From contig CBDATO010000001.1 in the NCBI GenBank assembly GCA_965199805.1, forward strand, positions 2,604,001-2,668,000: DNA of 64,000 bases, given 5' to 3'. Under the pieces are notes generated by a model. That model made no database searches and was not told where the DNA came from. It was given only the letters and a program-made list of their open reading frames with translations. A program made the position numbers and the translations under genes. How positions within the stretch are numbered: the first letter of the stretch is position 1; the number at the start of each line of letters is the position of its first letter. Shown piece by piece: positions 8,216 to 16,680 of the stretch. This stretch comes from DATAZK01 sp965199805 (lineage in GTDB: Bacteria > Actinomycetota > Actinomycetes > Frankiales > Frankiaceae).

Positions 8216-8557
8216 GTGATGCCCCGGCTCTGCTCGCGTACGGCCTGCGGCGCCCGCGCGGTCGCCACCCTGACGTACGCCTATGTCGACTCGACGGCGG
8301 TGCTCGGTCCGCTGTCACCGTTCGTGGAACCGCACTCGTACGACCTGTGCGAAGCGCATGCCGATCGCCTGACCGTGCCGCGCGGCTGGGCGGTGGTGCG
8401 GGTCGAGGGCGAGCCGCAGCCGCGGGTGCCCACACATGACGATCTCGAGGCCCTCGCCGACGCCGTCCGCGAGGCCGCCCGGCCGGCCCCCGTCGCCGCC
8501 CCGGCCCCGGCCGGCGTCCGCAGCCGGAGTCATCTTCGAGTGCTCCCCGACCGCTGA
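8216..8557 (+). CDS. DUF3499 family protein
   Basis: Actinobacteria-specific protein of 113 residues corresponding to M. tuberculosis Rv3258c, located beside manB as in other actinobacteria. The N-terminus has CSRTACGARAVATLTY and later YDLCEAHADRLTVPRGW. The two Cys pairs plus His suggest a small zinc-binding fold. The C-terminus is Ala/Pro-rich. Start codons GTG 8213, GTG 8216 and ATG 8219 are all possible; 8216 is preferred from the -10 spacing. Function unknown. Confidence 0.85.
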   Translation: MMPRLCSRTACGARAVATLTYAYVDSTAVLGPLSPFVEPHSYDLCEAHADRLTVPRGWAVVRVEGEPQPRVPTHDDLEALADAVREAARPAPVAAPAPAGVRSRSHLRVLPDR

Positions 8558-8721
8558 GCCGGCCTACTTACGTCGGTGTAACTCTGCGTCGATAGCGGAC
8601 GCAACTCTCGTTGCTCAGCGTCACCCATTTGGGCGTTCGTGGTGTCCCGGGCAGCGCCGATAGGCGCGCATCGCGTCGGTGAGCTCCGTGCACCGGCGGT
8701 CCGAGCGAGAGGAACGACTCC

Positions 8722-8973
8722 ATGCCCGTGCGTCGTCCTGTGGACATGCCCAACCCGAGCACCGCCGTCGGCATGCGACCGGATCCGGCGCACCTGCTCG
8801 GGGTCACCTGCTCCAACTGTGGCAGCAGCCGGATCACCCGGATCTCCATGACGCTCACCGACGGCACCCCCGTCGACTTCACGTCCTGCCACGACTGCGA
8901 GTTCAAGGTGTGGACCGGCCAGCAGGGCGACCTGGCCCTGACCGGTGTGCTGGATCGCAGCCGCAAGCGCTGA
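8722..8973 (+). CDS. Small zinc-ribbon protein
   Basis: A protein of 83 residues with CSNC (residues 30-33) and CHDC (residues 56-59), the two knuckles of a zinc ribbon. Between them is a beta-rich stretch (SRITRISMTLTDGTPVDF). SD-like AGAGGAA precedes the ATG. It stands just before manB, in the same direction, in a position typical for actinomycetes. Nucleic-acid or protein binding is possible; function is not known. Confidence 0.75.
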   Translation: MPVRRPVDMPNPSTAVGMRPDPAHLLGVTCSNCGSSRITRISMTLTDGTPVDFTSCHDCEFKVWTGQQGDLALTGVLDRSRKR

Positions 8974-9015
8974 TCTCCACCCGGCTGGGTGTCTCACGAC
9001 GGAACGGCTCACAGA

Positions 9016-9021
9016 TAGGGT
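9016..9021 (+). promoter_or_regulatory. -10 element of manB, leaderless geometry
   Basis: TAGGGT, six bases, then the GTG start at 9028. No ribosome site lies between, so a leaderless mRNA is predicted. Confidence 0.5.
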
Positions 9022-9027
9022 CGGCCT

Positions 9028-10401
9028 GTGCGTGACCTCTCGAAAATCATCAAGGCGTACGACATCCGCGGGGTCGTCCCTGATGACGTCGACGAGGATC
9101 TGGCCCGCGCGGTCGGCGGCGCCTTCGTCCGGCTGACCGGCGCCACGACCATCGTGACGGCCCACGACATGCGCGAGTCCTCGGGCCCGCTGTCCGCCGC
9201 CTTCGCCGCTGGCGCCACGGCCCAGGGCGCCGACGTGATCGAGGCCGGGCTCGCGTCCACCGACATGCTGTACTTCGCGGCCGGCAAGTTCGACATGCCC
9301 GGCGCGATGTTCACCGCCTCGCACAACCCGGCCAAGTACAACGGCATCAAGCTGTGCCGCGCCGGCGCCGCCCCCGTCGGGCAGGAGAGCGGGCTGCGCG
9401 AGATCCGCACCATGATCGAGGACGGGGTGCCGGAGTACGACGGGCCGCAGGGCAGCGTCAGCCAGCGCGACGTGCTCAGCGAGTACGCCGATTACGTCCG
9501 CGGGCTCGTACCGGGCCTGCAGGGCATCCGGCCGCTCAAGGTTGTCGTCGACGCCGGCAACGGGATGGGCGGCCACACCGTGCCGACCGTCTTCGCCCCG
9601 CTGCCGCTCGACGTCACGGAGCTGTTCTTCGAGCTGGACGGCAGCTTCCCCAATCACGAGGCCAACCCGATCGACCCGGAGAACCTGCGCGACCTGCAGG
9701 CCAAGGTGCGCGAGGTCGGTGCCGACATCGGGCTCGCCTTCGACGGTGACGCCGACCGCTGCTTCGTGGTCGACGAGCGCGGCGAGATCGTCTCGCCGAG
9801 CGTGCTCACGGCGCTGATCGCGGTGCGCGAGCTCGCCCGCGAGCCCGGCTCGACGATCATCCACAACCTGATCACGTCGCACGCGGTGCCCGAGATCGTC
9901 GGTCAGCACGGCGGTGTCGCGGTGCGCACCCGGGTGGGGCACTCCTTCATCAAGGGCGAGATGGCGCGCACCGGAGCGATCTTCGGTGGCGAGCACTCCG
10001 GCCACTTCTACTTCCGTGACTTCTGGCGTGCCGACTCCGGCATGCTCGCGGCGCTGCACGTGCTGGCCGCCCTCGGCGGTCAGGACGGGCCGCTGTCGGG
10101 CCTGCTCAGCGAATACTCGCTCTACGCGGCCAGCGGCGAGATCAACTCCGAGGTCGACGACCAGGCCGGGGCCGCGGCAGCCATCGAAGCGGCCTACGCG
10201 TCGCGCAAGGGCGTGACGGTCGATCATCTCGATGGTCTGACCGTGCAGCTCAGCGACGGGGCCTGGTTCAACGTCCGGCCGTCGAACACCGAGCCGCTGC
10301 TGCGGCTCAACGTCGAGGCCAAGGACGACGCCGCCATGGCGGCGGTGCGCGACGATGTCCTGGCGATCATCCACGGTGACAAGAACGGCGGCGGCAAGTG
10401 A
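9028..10401 (+). CDS. manB: Phosphomannomutase/phosphoglucomutase
   Basis: Interconverts mannose-6-phosphate and mannose-1-phosphate (and usually the glucose pair), feeding GDP-mannose for glycans and lipoglycans. The 457 residues form four alpha-D-phosphohexomutase domains. The phosphoserine loop TASHNP places Ser at residue 98, and the metal loop DGDADR is at 239-244. The sugar loop GEHSGH and the phosphate loop RPSNTEP are present. Orthologue of Rv3257c. Its TGA overlaps the GTG of the next gene, starting a manB-Trm112-SIS operon. Confidence 0.93.
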   Translation: MRDLSKIIKAYDIRGVVPDDVDEDLARAVGGAFVRLTGATTIVTAHDMRESSGPLSAAFAAGATAQGADVIEAGLASTDMLYFAAGKFDMPGAMFTASHNPAKYNGIKLCRAGAAPVGQESGLREIRTMIEDGVPEYDGPQGSVSQRDVLSEYADYVRGLVPGLQGIRPLKVVVDAGNGMGGHTVPTVFAPLPLDVTELFFELDGSFPNHEANPIDPENLRDLQAKVREVGADIGLAFDGDADRCFVVDERGEIVSPSVLTALIAVRELAREPGSTIIHNLITSHAVPEIVGQHGGVAVRTRVGHSFIKGEMARTGAIFGGEHSGHFYFRDFWRADSGMLAALHVLAALGGQDGPLSGLLSEYSLYAASGEINSEVDDQAGAAAAIEAAYASRKGVTVDHLDGLTVQLSDGAWFNVRPSNTEPLLRLNVEAKDDAAMAAVRDDVLAIIHGDKNGGGK

Positions 10402-10592
10402 ATCTCGACCCTGCTCTGCTGGCGATCCTGGCCTGCCCCAACTGCCACGGCGAGCTTGCGGTGGACGACGCCGCCGAGCGTCTGACCTGCACGAGCTGCG
10501 GCTACCGCTACCCGGTGCGTGACGACATCCCCGTCATGCTGATCGACGAGGCCGAGAAGCCCGCCGGCTCCGCGCCGGCCGCCGGCGCCTAG
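10398..10592 (+). CDS. Trm112-like zinc protein
   Basis: A 64-residue protein with C13/C16 (CPNC) and C31/C34 (CTSC), followed by GYRYPVRDDIPVML, the Trm112/YcaR signature. Trm112 proteins activate methyltransferases in eukaryotes; the bacterial role is less clear. The GTG overlaps the manB stop (GTGA), and the next gene follows after one base. Co-translation with the sugar enzymes is therefore expected. The C-terminal Pro/Ala tail is not conserved-looking. Confidence 0.88.
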   Translation: MNLDPALLAILACPNCHGELAVDDAAERLTCTSCGYRYPVRDDIPVMLIDEAEKPAGSAPAAGA

Positions 10593-10593
10593 C

Positions 10594-11721
10594 GTGGCGC
10601 TGGACGAGACGGTTCTCGATTCCGCCGAGCGGCTGGAGGCGGGTGACCCGGGCGAGATGCTCCGGGCCGTCGCGACCTCCGGTGCGCAGATCCGTGAGGC
10701 TGCTGCCCTCGCCGCCGAGGCCGGTCTCGAGCGCCTGGTGGAGGACGGCCGTCCGCGGTCGGTCGTCGTGCTCGGCATGGGCGGCAGCGGCATCGCCGGC
10801 GACATCCTCAGCGCGGTGTGCGGCGTCGAGTCGCCGGTGCCGATCACGGTCGTCAAGGGCTACTCGCTGCCCGGCTGGGTCGGCGCCAACGACCTGGTCT
10901 GCGGCGTCTCGTGCTCCGGAGGCACCGAGGAGACGCTGACCTGCTTCTCCGAGGCGCAGCGCCGTGGCAGCCGGCTGCTCGGTGTCGGCGCGGTGGACTC
11001 CCCGCTGTCCTTCATCGCCGAGCAGGGCCGGGCCCCGTTCGTCCCGGTTCGCGCCGCCGGGCGTCTGCCGCGGGCCATGGCGTGGGCGCTGTCGGTGCCG
11101 CTCGTGATGGCGGCCGCCCGATTCGGGCTGACCGACGGGTCCGAGCTGGCGTTCGAGGCAGCTGCCGTCCGGCTCGACGAGCTGGCCGCGGCGTGCCGTC
11201 CGGCAAGCGACTCGTTCGTCAACCCGGGCAAGGAGCTGGCGCTGGTCCTCGCCGACGCGCTGCCGATGGTCTGGGGCGCGTCGCCCATCGCCGCCGTCGC
11301 CGCGCTGCGCTTCGCCTGCCAGTGGAACGAGAACGCCAAGCTGCCGGCCATCTCCGCAGCCCTGCCGGAGGCCAACCACAACCAGGTCGTCGCCTTCGAC
11401 GGGCCGTACGGCGAGCGCGGCACGGCCGACATCTTCGCCGACCCCGACGACGTCACGGGCAAGCTGCGGCTGGTGCTGCTGCGCGACCCGGTCGAGGAGC
11501 ACCCGCAGGTCACCCGGCGGGCCGACGTCTCCACCGAGATCGCCGAGTCCCGCGGCGTGCCGGTCACGACCCTCGCGGCGCAGGGCTCGACCCGGCTCGA
11601 GCGGCTGGCCTCACTCGTCGGCCTGATCGACTACGCCTCCGTCTACACCGCGCTCGGGCAGGGCATCGACCCCACCCCGATCGCGGCGATCCAGGACCTC
11701 AAGGCCCGCATCGCGAGTTAG
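10594..11721 (+). CDS. SIS-domain phosphoglucose/phosphomannose isomerase-like protein
   Basis: Corresponds to M. tuberculosis Rv3256c. The 375 residues hold two SIS subdomains. The sugar-phosphate loop is GMGGSGIAGD at 61-70, and CSGGTEETL follows in the first SIS fold. WNENAKLPAISAALPEANHNQ in the second half matches the bacterial bifunctional PGI/PMI C-terminal domain. It likely isomerises fructose-6-P with mannose-6-P or glucose-6-P, upstream of manB in mannose activation. Start GTG follows the Trm112 stop by one base. Whether it is catalytically active is not certain; several actinobacterial homologues are uncharacterised. Confidence 0.85.
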   Translation: MALDETVLDSAERLEAGDPGEMLRAVATSGAQIREAAALAAEAGLERLVEDGRPRSVVVLGMGGSGIAGDILSAVCGVESPVPITVVKGYSLPGWVGANDLVCGVSCSGGTEETLTCFSEAQRRGSRLLGVGAVDSPLSFIAEQGRAPFVPVRAAGRLPRAMAWALSVPLVMAAARFGLTDGSELAFEAAAVRLDELAAACRPASDSFVNPGKELALVLADALPMVWGASPIAAVAALRFACQWNENAKLPAISAALPEANHNQVVAFDGPYGERGTADIFADPDDVTGKLRLVLLRDPVEEHPQVTRRADVSTEIAESRGVPVTTLAAQGSTRLERLASLVGLIDYASVYTALGQGIDPTPIAAIQDLKARIAS

Positions 11722-12239
11722 CGGGCTCGTCGCCGCCGCCGCGGACTGCCGCGGTGGCGGGCGGGCGCGTCCTCCGGTGACACCCGGAAGGACAGGCTCG
11801 CCAGCGGGTGCTCGCCGTCCGTCAGCGGACGGCCCCACACCTCCCAGGTCACCGGGAAGATGCTGGTGAGGGCCTCCTCGAGCCACTCGGTGACGTCGAT
11901 GACGTCGTCTGCAGCGACAACGCCCACGGTCTCCCAGTCGCCGGGGCGGCGCTGTGCCCGGAGCGCGGCCGTCCAGAGCGGTGCCGGCTCGAAGACGGAG
12001 AAGCGCTCCGGCCACTGCAGCTCGGGTACGGCCGAGCCGCGCTGACCGTTGCACCGCCGGTGCGCGAGGCGCAGGTTCGCCGGGTCGTTCGTGCCTCCGC
12101 GGGACCGGGGGACGACGTGATCGACGCTCGCCGCGTGGGGGGAGCCGGGTACGGCCAGCGGGTCGACCTCGCCGCCGCACACCCAGCAGGTCCAGCGGTC
12201 GCGGTCGCCGAGCTCGGTGAGGTCGATCCCGTACGGCAT
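11718..12239 (-). CDS. HNH endonuclease-domain protein
   Basis: The 173-residue protein has a complete HNH/zinc module: CWVCGG near the N-terminus, then DHVVPRSRGGTNDPANLRLAHRRCNGQRG. The second half (WEVWGRPLTDGEHPLASLSFRV) is not recognised, and the C-terminus is very Arg-rich. ATG 12239 lies seven bases after the RDD gene stop, so the two are co-transcribed. A longer reading upstream overlaps the RDD gene and is low complexity. It might be a housekeeping DNA nuclease or a degenerate mobile remnant; no transposon ends are nearby. Confidence 0.8.
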   Translation of the reverse strand: MPYGIDLTELGDRDRWTCWVCGGEVDPLAVPGSPHAASVDHVVPRSRGGTNDPANLRLAHRRCNGQRGSAVPELQWPERFSVFEPAPLWTAALRAQRRPGDWETVGVVAADDVIDVTEWLEEALTSIFPVTWEVWGRPLTDGEHPLASLSFRVSPEDAPARHRGSPRRRRRAR

Positions 12240-12246
12240 CCGCCGC

Positions 12247-13164
12247 TCAGCCGGGGAGGACGAAACCGCCGTCGGCGGCAGGAGCGGTGGGGGGCGGGGC
12301 GGCGGCGAGCGGAGCCGGCTGGGGTGTGAACGGCGGCTGAGGTGCGTACGGGGGCCCGGGCGCATACGCGGGCTGCAGCGGGAAGGCGCGCTGCTCCTCG
12401 CGGCGGCGGCGTTCGGCGAGCACCGCCGACAGGTACGCCCAGCCCGGGGTGCCGGGCGGGGGCGGCGGGCCGACGACGCCCATGACGGCGGCCACGAGCG
12501 AGGCGCCGAGCCGCTCGCGTGCCTCGTCCGTCAGCTGCGGCGCGCGGGCGAGGAACTGCCGGCCCTGCAGCGCCAGACCGTCCGGGAGGCGGCTGAGATC
12601 GAGGGCCTGCGCCCAGCCGGCCAGCGGCGGAGGCATGGGCGGTACGTACGCACCGGTGGTCGGCAGGCGCACCTGCAGCACGACCGTGCCGGCCGCGAGG
12701 TCGCCGAGTCGCTTGCCGCGGGTGGAGAACAGCGACGAGACGATCGCGCCGAGGCCGAGCGTGATGCCGGGCTTCTCCACGAACAGGCCGATGAGCCCAC
12801 GCATCAAGGCGTGCCGGAAACGCAGCGGGCCGCCGTCGTCGCGCGCGGCCCGCAGGCCCATCGCCGCCTTGCCGAGCGTACGGCCGCCCCACGCGGCCTC
12901 CATCCCGACCGGGTAGCCGATCAGGACGAGCACGAGGATGAGGATGGCGACCGCCCGCTGGGCGGCGACGTCGAGACCGATCGCCAGCACGACGCCGTTG
13001 AGGAACGCGAGGGCGATCAGCTGGATCGTGAAGTCGATGATGGCCGCGACGGCCCGGCTGCCGATCCGGGCGACGCGCAGATCGACCGCGACCGCCTCGC
13101 CACCGACCAACGGTGAGTACGCCCCGGTCAGCGGCCGCGACCCGGGAGCGCTGTAGATGCTCAC
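12247..13164 (-). CDS. RDD family membrane protein
   Basis: The 305-residue protein has the RDD signature near the N-terminus (RIGSRAVAAIIDFTIQ). Two or three membrane helices lie between about 35 and 105 (LIALAFLNGVVLAIG, AVAILILVLVLIGYPVG). GRTLGKAAMGL and RGKRLGDLAAGT match the conserved segment after the helices. The C-terminal 90 residues are Pro/Ala-rich and disordered. It is divergent from the SpoIIM gene; the pair matches Rv3695/Rv3694c of M. tuberculosis. Transport or membrane-scaffold function is unproven. Confidence 0.88.
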   Translation of the reverse strand: MSIYSAPGSRPLTGAYSPLVGGEAVAVDLRVARIGSRAVAAIIDFTIQLIALAFLNGVVLAIGLDVAAQRAVAILILVLVLIGYPVGMEAAWGGRTLGKAAMGLRAARDDGGPLRFRHALMRGLIGLFVEKPGITLGLGAIVSSLFSTRGKRLGDLAAGTVVLQVRLPTTGAYVPPMPPPLAGWAQALDLSRLPDGLALQGRQFLARAPQLTDEARERLGASLVAAVMGVVGPPPPPGTPGWAYLSAVLAERRRREEQRAFPLQPAYAPGPPYAPQPPFTPQPAPLAAAPPPTAPAADGGFVLPG

Positions 13165-13288
13165 CGCGCCGCCCGTCTGATCCGCCGGAGGCTGTTCACC
13201 CCTCTAGCATCACCCGTTACGCGCACGAGCACACAGCGCGACGGACTCCGGCTCCATCGAGCCGCTCGGGTGGGGACGGGGGCGGCGC

Positions 13289-14299
13289 GTGGACCTCGAC
13301 GTCTACGTCTCCCTGCACCGCCCGGAGTGGCAGCGGCTCGAGGTGCTCGTCCGCGCCGCGGAGCGCCCCGGCCGCATGGCGCCGGGGGAGATCGACGAGC
13401 TGATCGACCTGTACCAACGCGCGGCCACCCACCTGTCCGTCGTCCGTACGCGGACGCCCGACCCGCAGCTGATCGACCAGCTCTCGGCGCTGATCACCCG
13501 CGCCCGGGCCGCCGCGACGGGCGGCAGCCGGATGAGCCTCGCCGGGGCGCGGCGCTTCCTGACGGTCGACTTCGCCGCCGCCCTTTACGAACGCCGCTGG
13601 TGGATCGCCGGGATGACCGCCGGCTTCCTCGTCATCGCCTTCGCGATCGGGGCGTGGATCGCCAACGACCCGAGCGTCGCCAACGCGCTGGTGCCCGCCT
13701 CCCGCGTACGCACCCTGTGCGACAGCGAGTTCGCCGACTACTACCGCAGCAATCCCGCCTCGTCGTTCGCGGCGCAGGTGTGGACGAACAACGCCCTCAT
13801 CGCCGCCGGTGCCGTGGCGCTCGGCATCCTGCTCGGCATCCCGACGATCTACCTGATGATCAGCAACGCGGTGAACGTCGGAGTCTCCGGCGGGTATCTC
13901 GCGACGTGCGGCAAGAGCGACCAGTTCTGGACGCTGATCCTGCCGCACGGGATGCTCGAGCTCACCGCCGTCTTCATCGCCGGCGCCACCGGCCTGCGGC
14001 TCGGTTGGCGTCTGATCGACCCGGGCCCGCGGCGGCGTTCCGAGGCCATCGCGCAGGAGGGCCGGTCGGCCGTCGCGATCGCCATCGGCCTGGTGCCGGT
14101 GCTGGCGGTCAGCGGGCTCATCGAGGCGTTCGTGACCCCGTCCGGGCTGCCGCCGTGGGCGCGCCTGGCCATCGGGGCCCTCGCCGAGCTCGCGCTGCTG
14201 TACGTCATCGTGCGGCTCGGCCGCCGCGGCCGTGACCTCGGGGCGACCGGTGACCTCGCCGGCCTGGACGCCGTCGATGTGGCGCCGGTGGCTGTTTAG
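13289..14299 (+). CDS. Stage II sporulation protein M-like (DUF95) membrane protein
   Basis: The 336-residue protein has an N-terminal soluble part and about five membrane helices (IAGMTAGFLVIAFAIGAWIA, ALGILLGIPTIYLMIS, GMLELTAVFIAGATGL). The segment WTNNALIAAGAVALGILLGIP is typical of SpoIIM/DUF95. Corresponds to Rv3694c and always keeps company with RDD, MoxR and DUF58 genes. SpoIIM acts in engulfment in Bacillus; in actinobacteria the role is unknown. GTG start; convergent with the DUF58 operon. Confidence 0.87.
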   Translation: MDLDVYVSLHRPEWQRLEVLVRAAERPGRMAPGEIDELIDLYQRAATHLSVVRTRTPDPQLIDQLSALITRARAAATGGSRMSLAGARRFLTVDFAAALYERRWWIAGMTAGFLVIAFAIGAWIANDPSVANALVPASRVRTLCDSEFADYYRSNPASSFAAQVWTNNALIAAGAVALGILLGIPTIYLMISNAVNVGVSGGYLATCGKSDQFWTLILPHGMLELTAVFIAGATGLRLGWRLIDPGPRRRSEAIAQEGRSAVAIAIGLVPVLAVSGLIEAFVTPSGLPPWARLAIGALAELALLYVIVRLGRRGRDLGATGDLAGLDAVDVAPVAV

Positions 14300-14340
14300 A
14301 CCTGAGCCCGTGTCGACCTGAGCCTGTTTCGACCTGACCT
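14300..14340. repeat. 16-bp tandem repeat between convergent genes
   Basis: ACCTGAGCCCGTGTCG (14300-14315) is followed by ACCTGAGCCTGTTTCG (14316-14331) and a third partial unit ACCTGACCT. It fills the whole 40-base gap between the SpoIIM and DUF58 stop codons. Confidence 0.8.
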
Positions 14341-15635
14341 CAGAGCCGCCCGGCCGCCTTGAGCGCCAGGTAGCGGTCGGTGACCGTCGACGCGAAGTGC
14401 TCCGGTCCGGCGTCGATCACCTCGGCGCCCCGGCGGCGCAGCAGCCCGGCGAGGCGGCGCCGCTCGACCTCGGTGCGCTCGGCGGCGGCCGCGGCGTAGA
14501 CCTCCGCCGCGCTGGAGCGCCCGGCCGCGAGCTGGGCGACCACCGGGTCGGCGACGGCGGCGACCACCAGCTCGTGGCGGCGCAGGATCGGCGCGAGCAC
14601 CGGCAGCAGGCCCTCCTCGACGGCCGCCGCGGTCAGGTCGGTGAAGAGCACCACGAGTGCGCGGCGCCGGGCGAGGCGCATGACCTGCCCGACGGTGCCC
14701 GGCCCGTCGGCCTCGAGCAGGGCCGGCGCGAGGTCGGCCATCACGTCCGACAGGCCGGCCAGGGTTCCGCGTTCGACGAGAGCCCGGGGCAGGGCGTCGG
14801 CGGCGATGAGGTCGACCCGGTCACCTGCCCGCAGGGCTACGGCGGCCAGCAGCAGGGCCGCGTCGAGCACGGCGTCGAGCCGCGGCGCGTCGCCGACCCG
14901 GGCGGCGCTGGTACGCCCGGTGTCGAGCACGAGGATCAGCCGGCGGTCGCGCTCGGGGCGGTATTGACGTACCTGCAGCCCACCGGCCCGGCTGCTGCGG
15001 CGGGCGGAGGCGCGCCAGTCGATGGCCCGGATGTCGTCACCACGGACGTAGTCGCGCAGGCTCTCGAATTCCGTGCCGCGACCGGGTCCGCGGACGGCAA
15101 CCAGACCCTCGATGACCTGCAGCCGGGCGAGCTTCTCGGGCAGCAGCCGCCGCGACGGGAAGGCCGGCTGCACCCGGAAGCGGCCGGGGGCCGGCAGATT
15201 GCGCTGGCGGGCGGCGAGGCCGAGGGGTCCGTACGCCCGCACCGTGACGGTGACCGGGGTGCGGTCGCCGCGCCGGGAGGGCACGAAGACCTGGCCGAGG
15301 CGGCGGCGCTCCCCGGCCGGGACGGTGATCCGCGTGCTCGGCCGCGCGAGTCCCGCGGACGGCGGCCAGGCGTCGCGGACGCGGGCCCGCAGGGTGCGGG
15401 GACCGGCGTTGTCGACGACGAGCACGCCCTCGAGCGGTTCGCCGAGCCGGCCGCCGGCGGGCAGCTCACGACGCAGCACGAGCCGGCGGGGGCTCGCCGC
15501 CAGCACCAGGTCGATCACGATGAGCAGGAGCAGCGCACCGTCGACGACGAGCAGCGTCGGCCCCGGCGCCGGGGCGGCCAGCACGGCGACCGTGAGCAGC
15601 AGGGCGATCAGCCCGGCGCGTCCGGTGAGGCTCAT
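14340..15635 (-). CDS. DUF58 domain-containing membrane protein
   Basis: The 431-residue protein has two N-terminal membrane helices (residues about 8-50). A beta-rich domain follows, then the DUF58 core with the invariant EFESLRDYVRGDDIRAIDWRASAR. A von Willebrand A-like fold starts at LILVLDTG, whose DxxxS-like metal site is incomplete. It is the usual partner of MoxR ATPases (Rv3693 type), 37 bases downstream of moxR. It is thought to work with MoxR in assembly or activation of envelope complexes; the substrate is unknown. Confidence 0.88.
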   Translation of the reverse strand: MSLTGRAGLIALLLTVAVLAAPAPGPTLLVVDGALLLLIVIDLVLAASPRRLVLRRELPAGGRLGEPLEGVLVVDNAGPRTLRARVRDAWPPSAGLARPSTRITVPAGERRRLGQVFVPSRRGDRTPVTVTVRAYGPLGLAARQRNLPAPGRFRVQPAFPSRRLLPEKLARLQVIEGLVAVRGPGRGTEFESLRDYVRGDDIRAIDWRASARRSSRAGGLQVRQYRPERDRRLILVLDTGRTSAARVGDAPRLDAVLDAALLLAAVALRAGDRVDLIAADALPRALVERGTLAGLSDVMADLAPALLEADGPGTVGQVMRLARRRALVVLFTDLTAAAVEEGLLPVLAPILRRHELVVAAVADPVVAQLAAGRSSAAEVYAAAAAERTEVERRRLAGLLRRRGAEVIDAGPEHFASTVTDRYLALKAAGRL

Positions 15636-15672
15636 CAGGTGGGGGACATGCGTACGGCGCTCGCGGCCCGGT

Positions 15673-16680
15673 TCAGCGGGGGACGGGCACGGTGGCGAGG
15701 ACCGAGTCGAGCACCGAGTCGGGCGTGACGCCCTCGAGCTCGGCCTCGGGACGCAGCGCGATGCGGTGCCGCAGCGCGGGCCGGGCCAGCGCCTTGACGT
15801 CGTCGGGCGTGCAGTACGTGCGGTTGGCGAGCCACGCCCACGCCTTCGCCGTCGCGAGCAGGGCGGTGGCGCCGCGTGGGGAGACGCCGAGCGACAGCGC
15901 CGGAGCCACCCGGGTGGCCCGGGCGATGTCGACGATGTACGCGAGCAGCTCCGGCTGCACCCGGATGCCCTGCACGGCGGTGCGGGCGACGGCGAGGTCG
16001 TGCGGGCCGGCGACCGGGCGTACGCCTGCCGCCGCGAGGTCGCGTGGGTCGAAGCCGGAGTCGTGCAGGCCGAGGATCCGGACCTCGTCCTCGCGGGGTG
16101 GCAACGGCAGCGTGAGCTTGAGCAGGAAGCGGTCGAGCTGCGCCTCGGGCAGCGGGTAGGTGCCCTCGTACTCGACCGGGTTCTGCGTGGCGACGACCAG
16201 GAACGGCGCGGGCAGCGGCCGGGCGTCGCCCTCGACCGTCACCTGGCGCTCCTCCATGGCCTCGAGCAGCGCGGCCTGGGTCTTCGGCGGGGTCCGGTTG
16301 ATCTCGTCGGCGAGCAGGATGTTGGTGAACACCGGGCCCTCGCGGAACGTGAAGTCGGAGTTGCGGGCGTCGAAGACCAGCGAGCCGGTGATGTCGCTCG
16401 GCATGAGGTCGGGGGTGAACTGCACCCGCTTGGACTCCAGCTGCAGCGTGCGCGACAGGGCCCGCACCAGCAGGGTCTTCGCGACCCCGGGCACCCCTTC
16501 GAGCAGCGCGTGGCCGGAGCAGAGCAGGGCGACCACGAGACCGGAGACGGCGGCGTCCTGCCCGACCACGACCTTGCCGATCTCGCTGCGCAGGGCGAGC
16601 AGCGCGGCGCGCGCGCCGTCCGCGGATCCTGCTGCGCCGGGGGGCGCCGTGGGCTTGCCGAAGTCGGGGCCGGTCGTCAC
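15673..16680 (-). CDS. MoxR-family AAA+ ATPase
   Basis: The 335-residue AAA+ protein has Walker A GVPGVAKT at 62-69 and Walker B LLADEINR at 122-129. Sensor region VATQNPVEYEGTYPLPEAQLDRF and sensor-2 GVSPRGA complete the MoxR signature. Acts as a chaperone-like ATPase with the neighbouring DUF58 protein (Rv3692/moxR2 type). Its GTG overlaps the stop of the DUF4350 gene (GTGA), so it is translationally coupled in the five-gene operon reading leftward from 19623. Confidence 0.92.
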   Translation of the reverse strand: MTTGPDFGKPTAPPGAAGSADGARAALLALRSEIGKVVVGQDAAVSGLVVALLCSGHALLEGVPGVAKTLLVRALSRTLQLESKRVQFTPDLMPSDITGSLVFDARNSDFTFREGPVFTNILLADEINRTPPKTQAALLEAMEERQVTVEGDARPLPAPFLVVATQNPVEYEGTYPLPEAQLDRFLLKLTLPLPPREDEVRILGLHDSGFDPRDLAAAGVRPVAGPHDLAVARTAVQGIRVQPELLAYIVDIARATRVAPALSLGVSPRGATALLATAKAWAWLANRTYCTPDDVKALARPALRHRIALRPEAELEGVTPDSVLDSVLATVPVPR

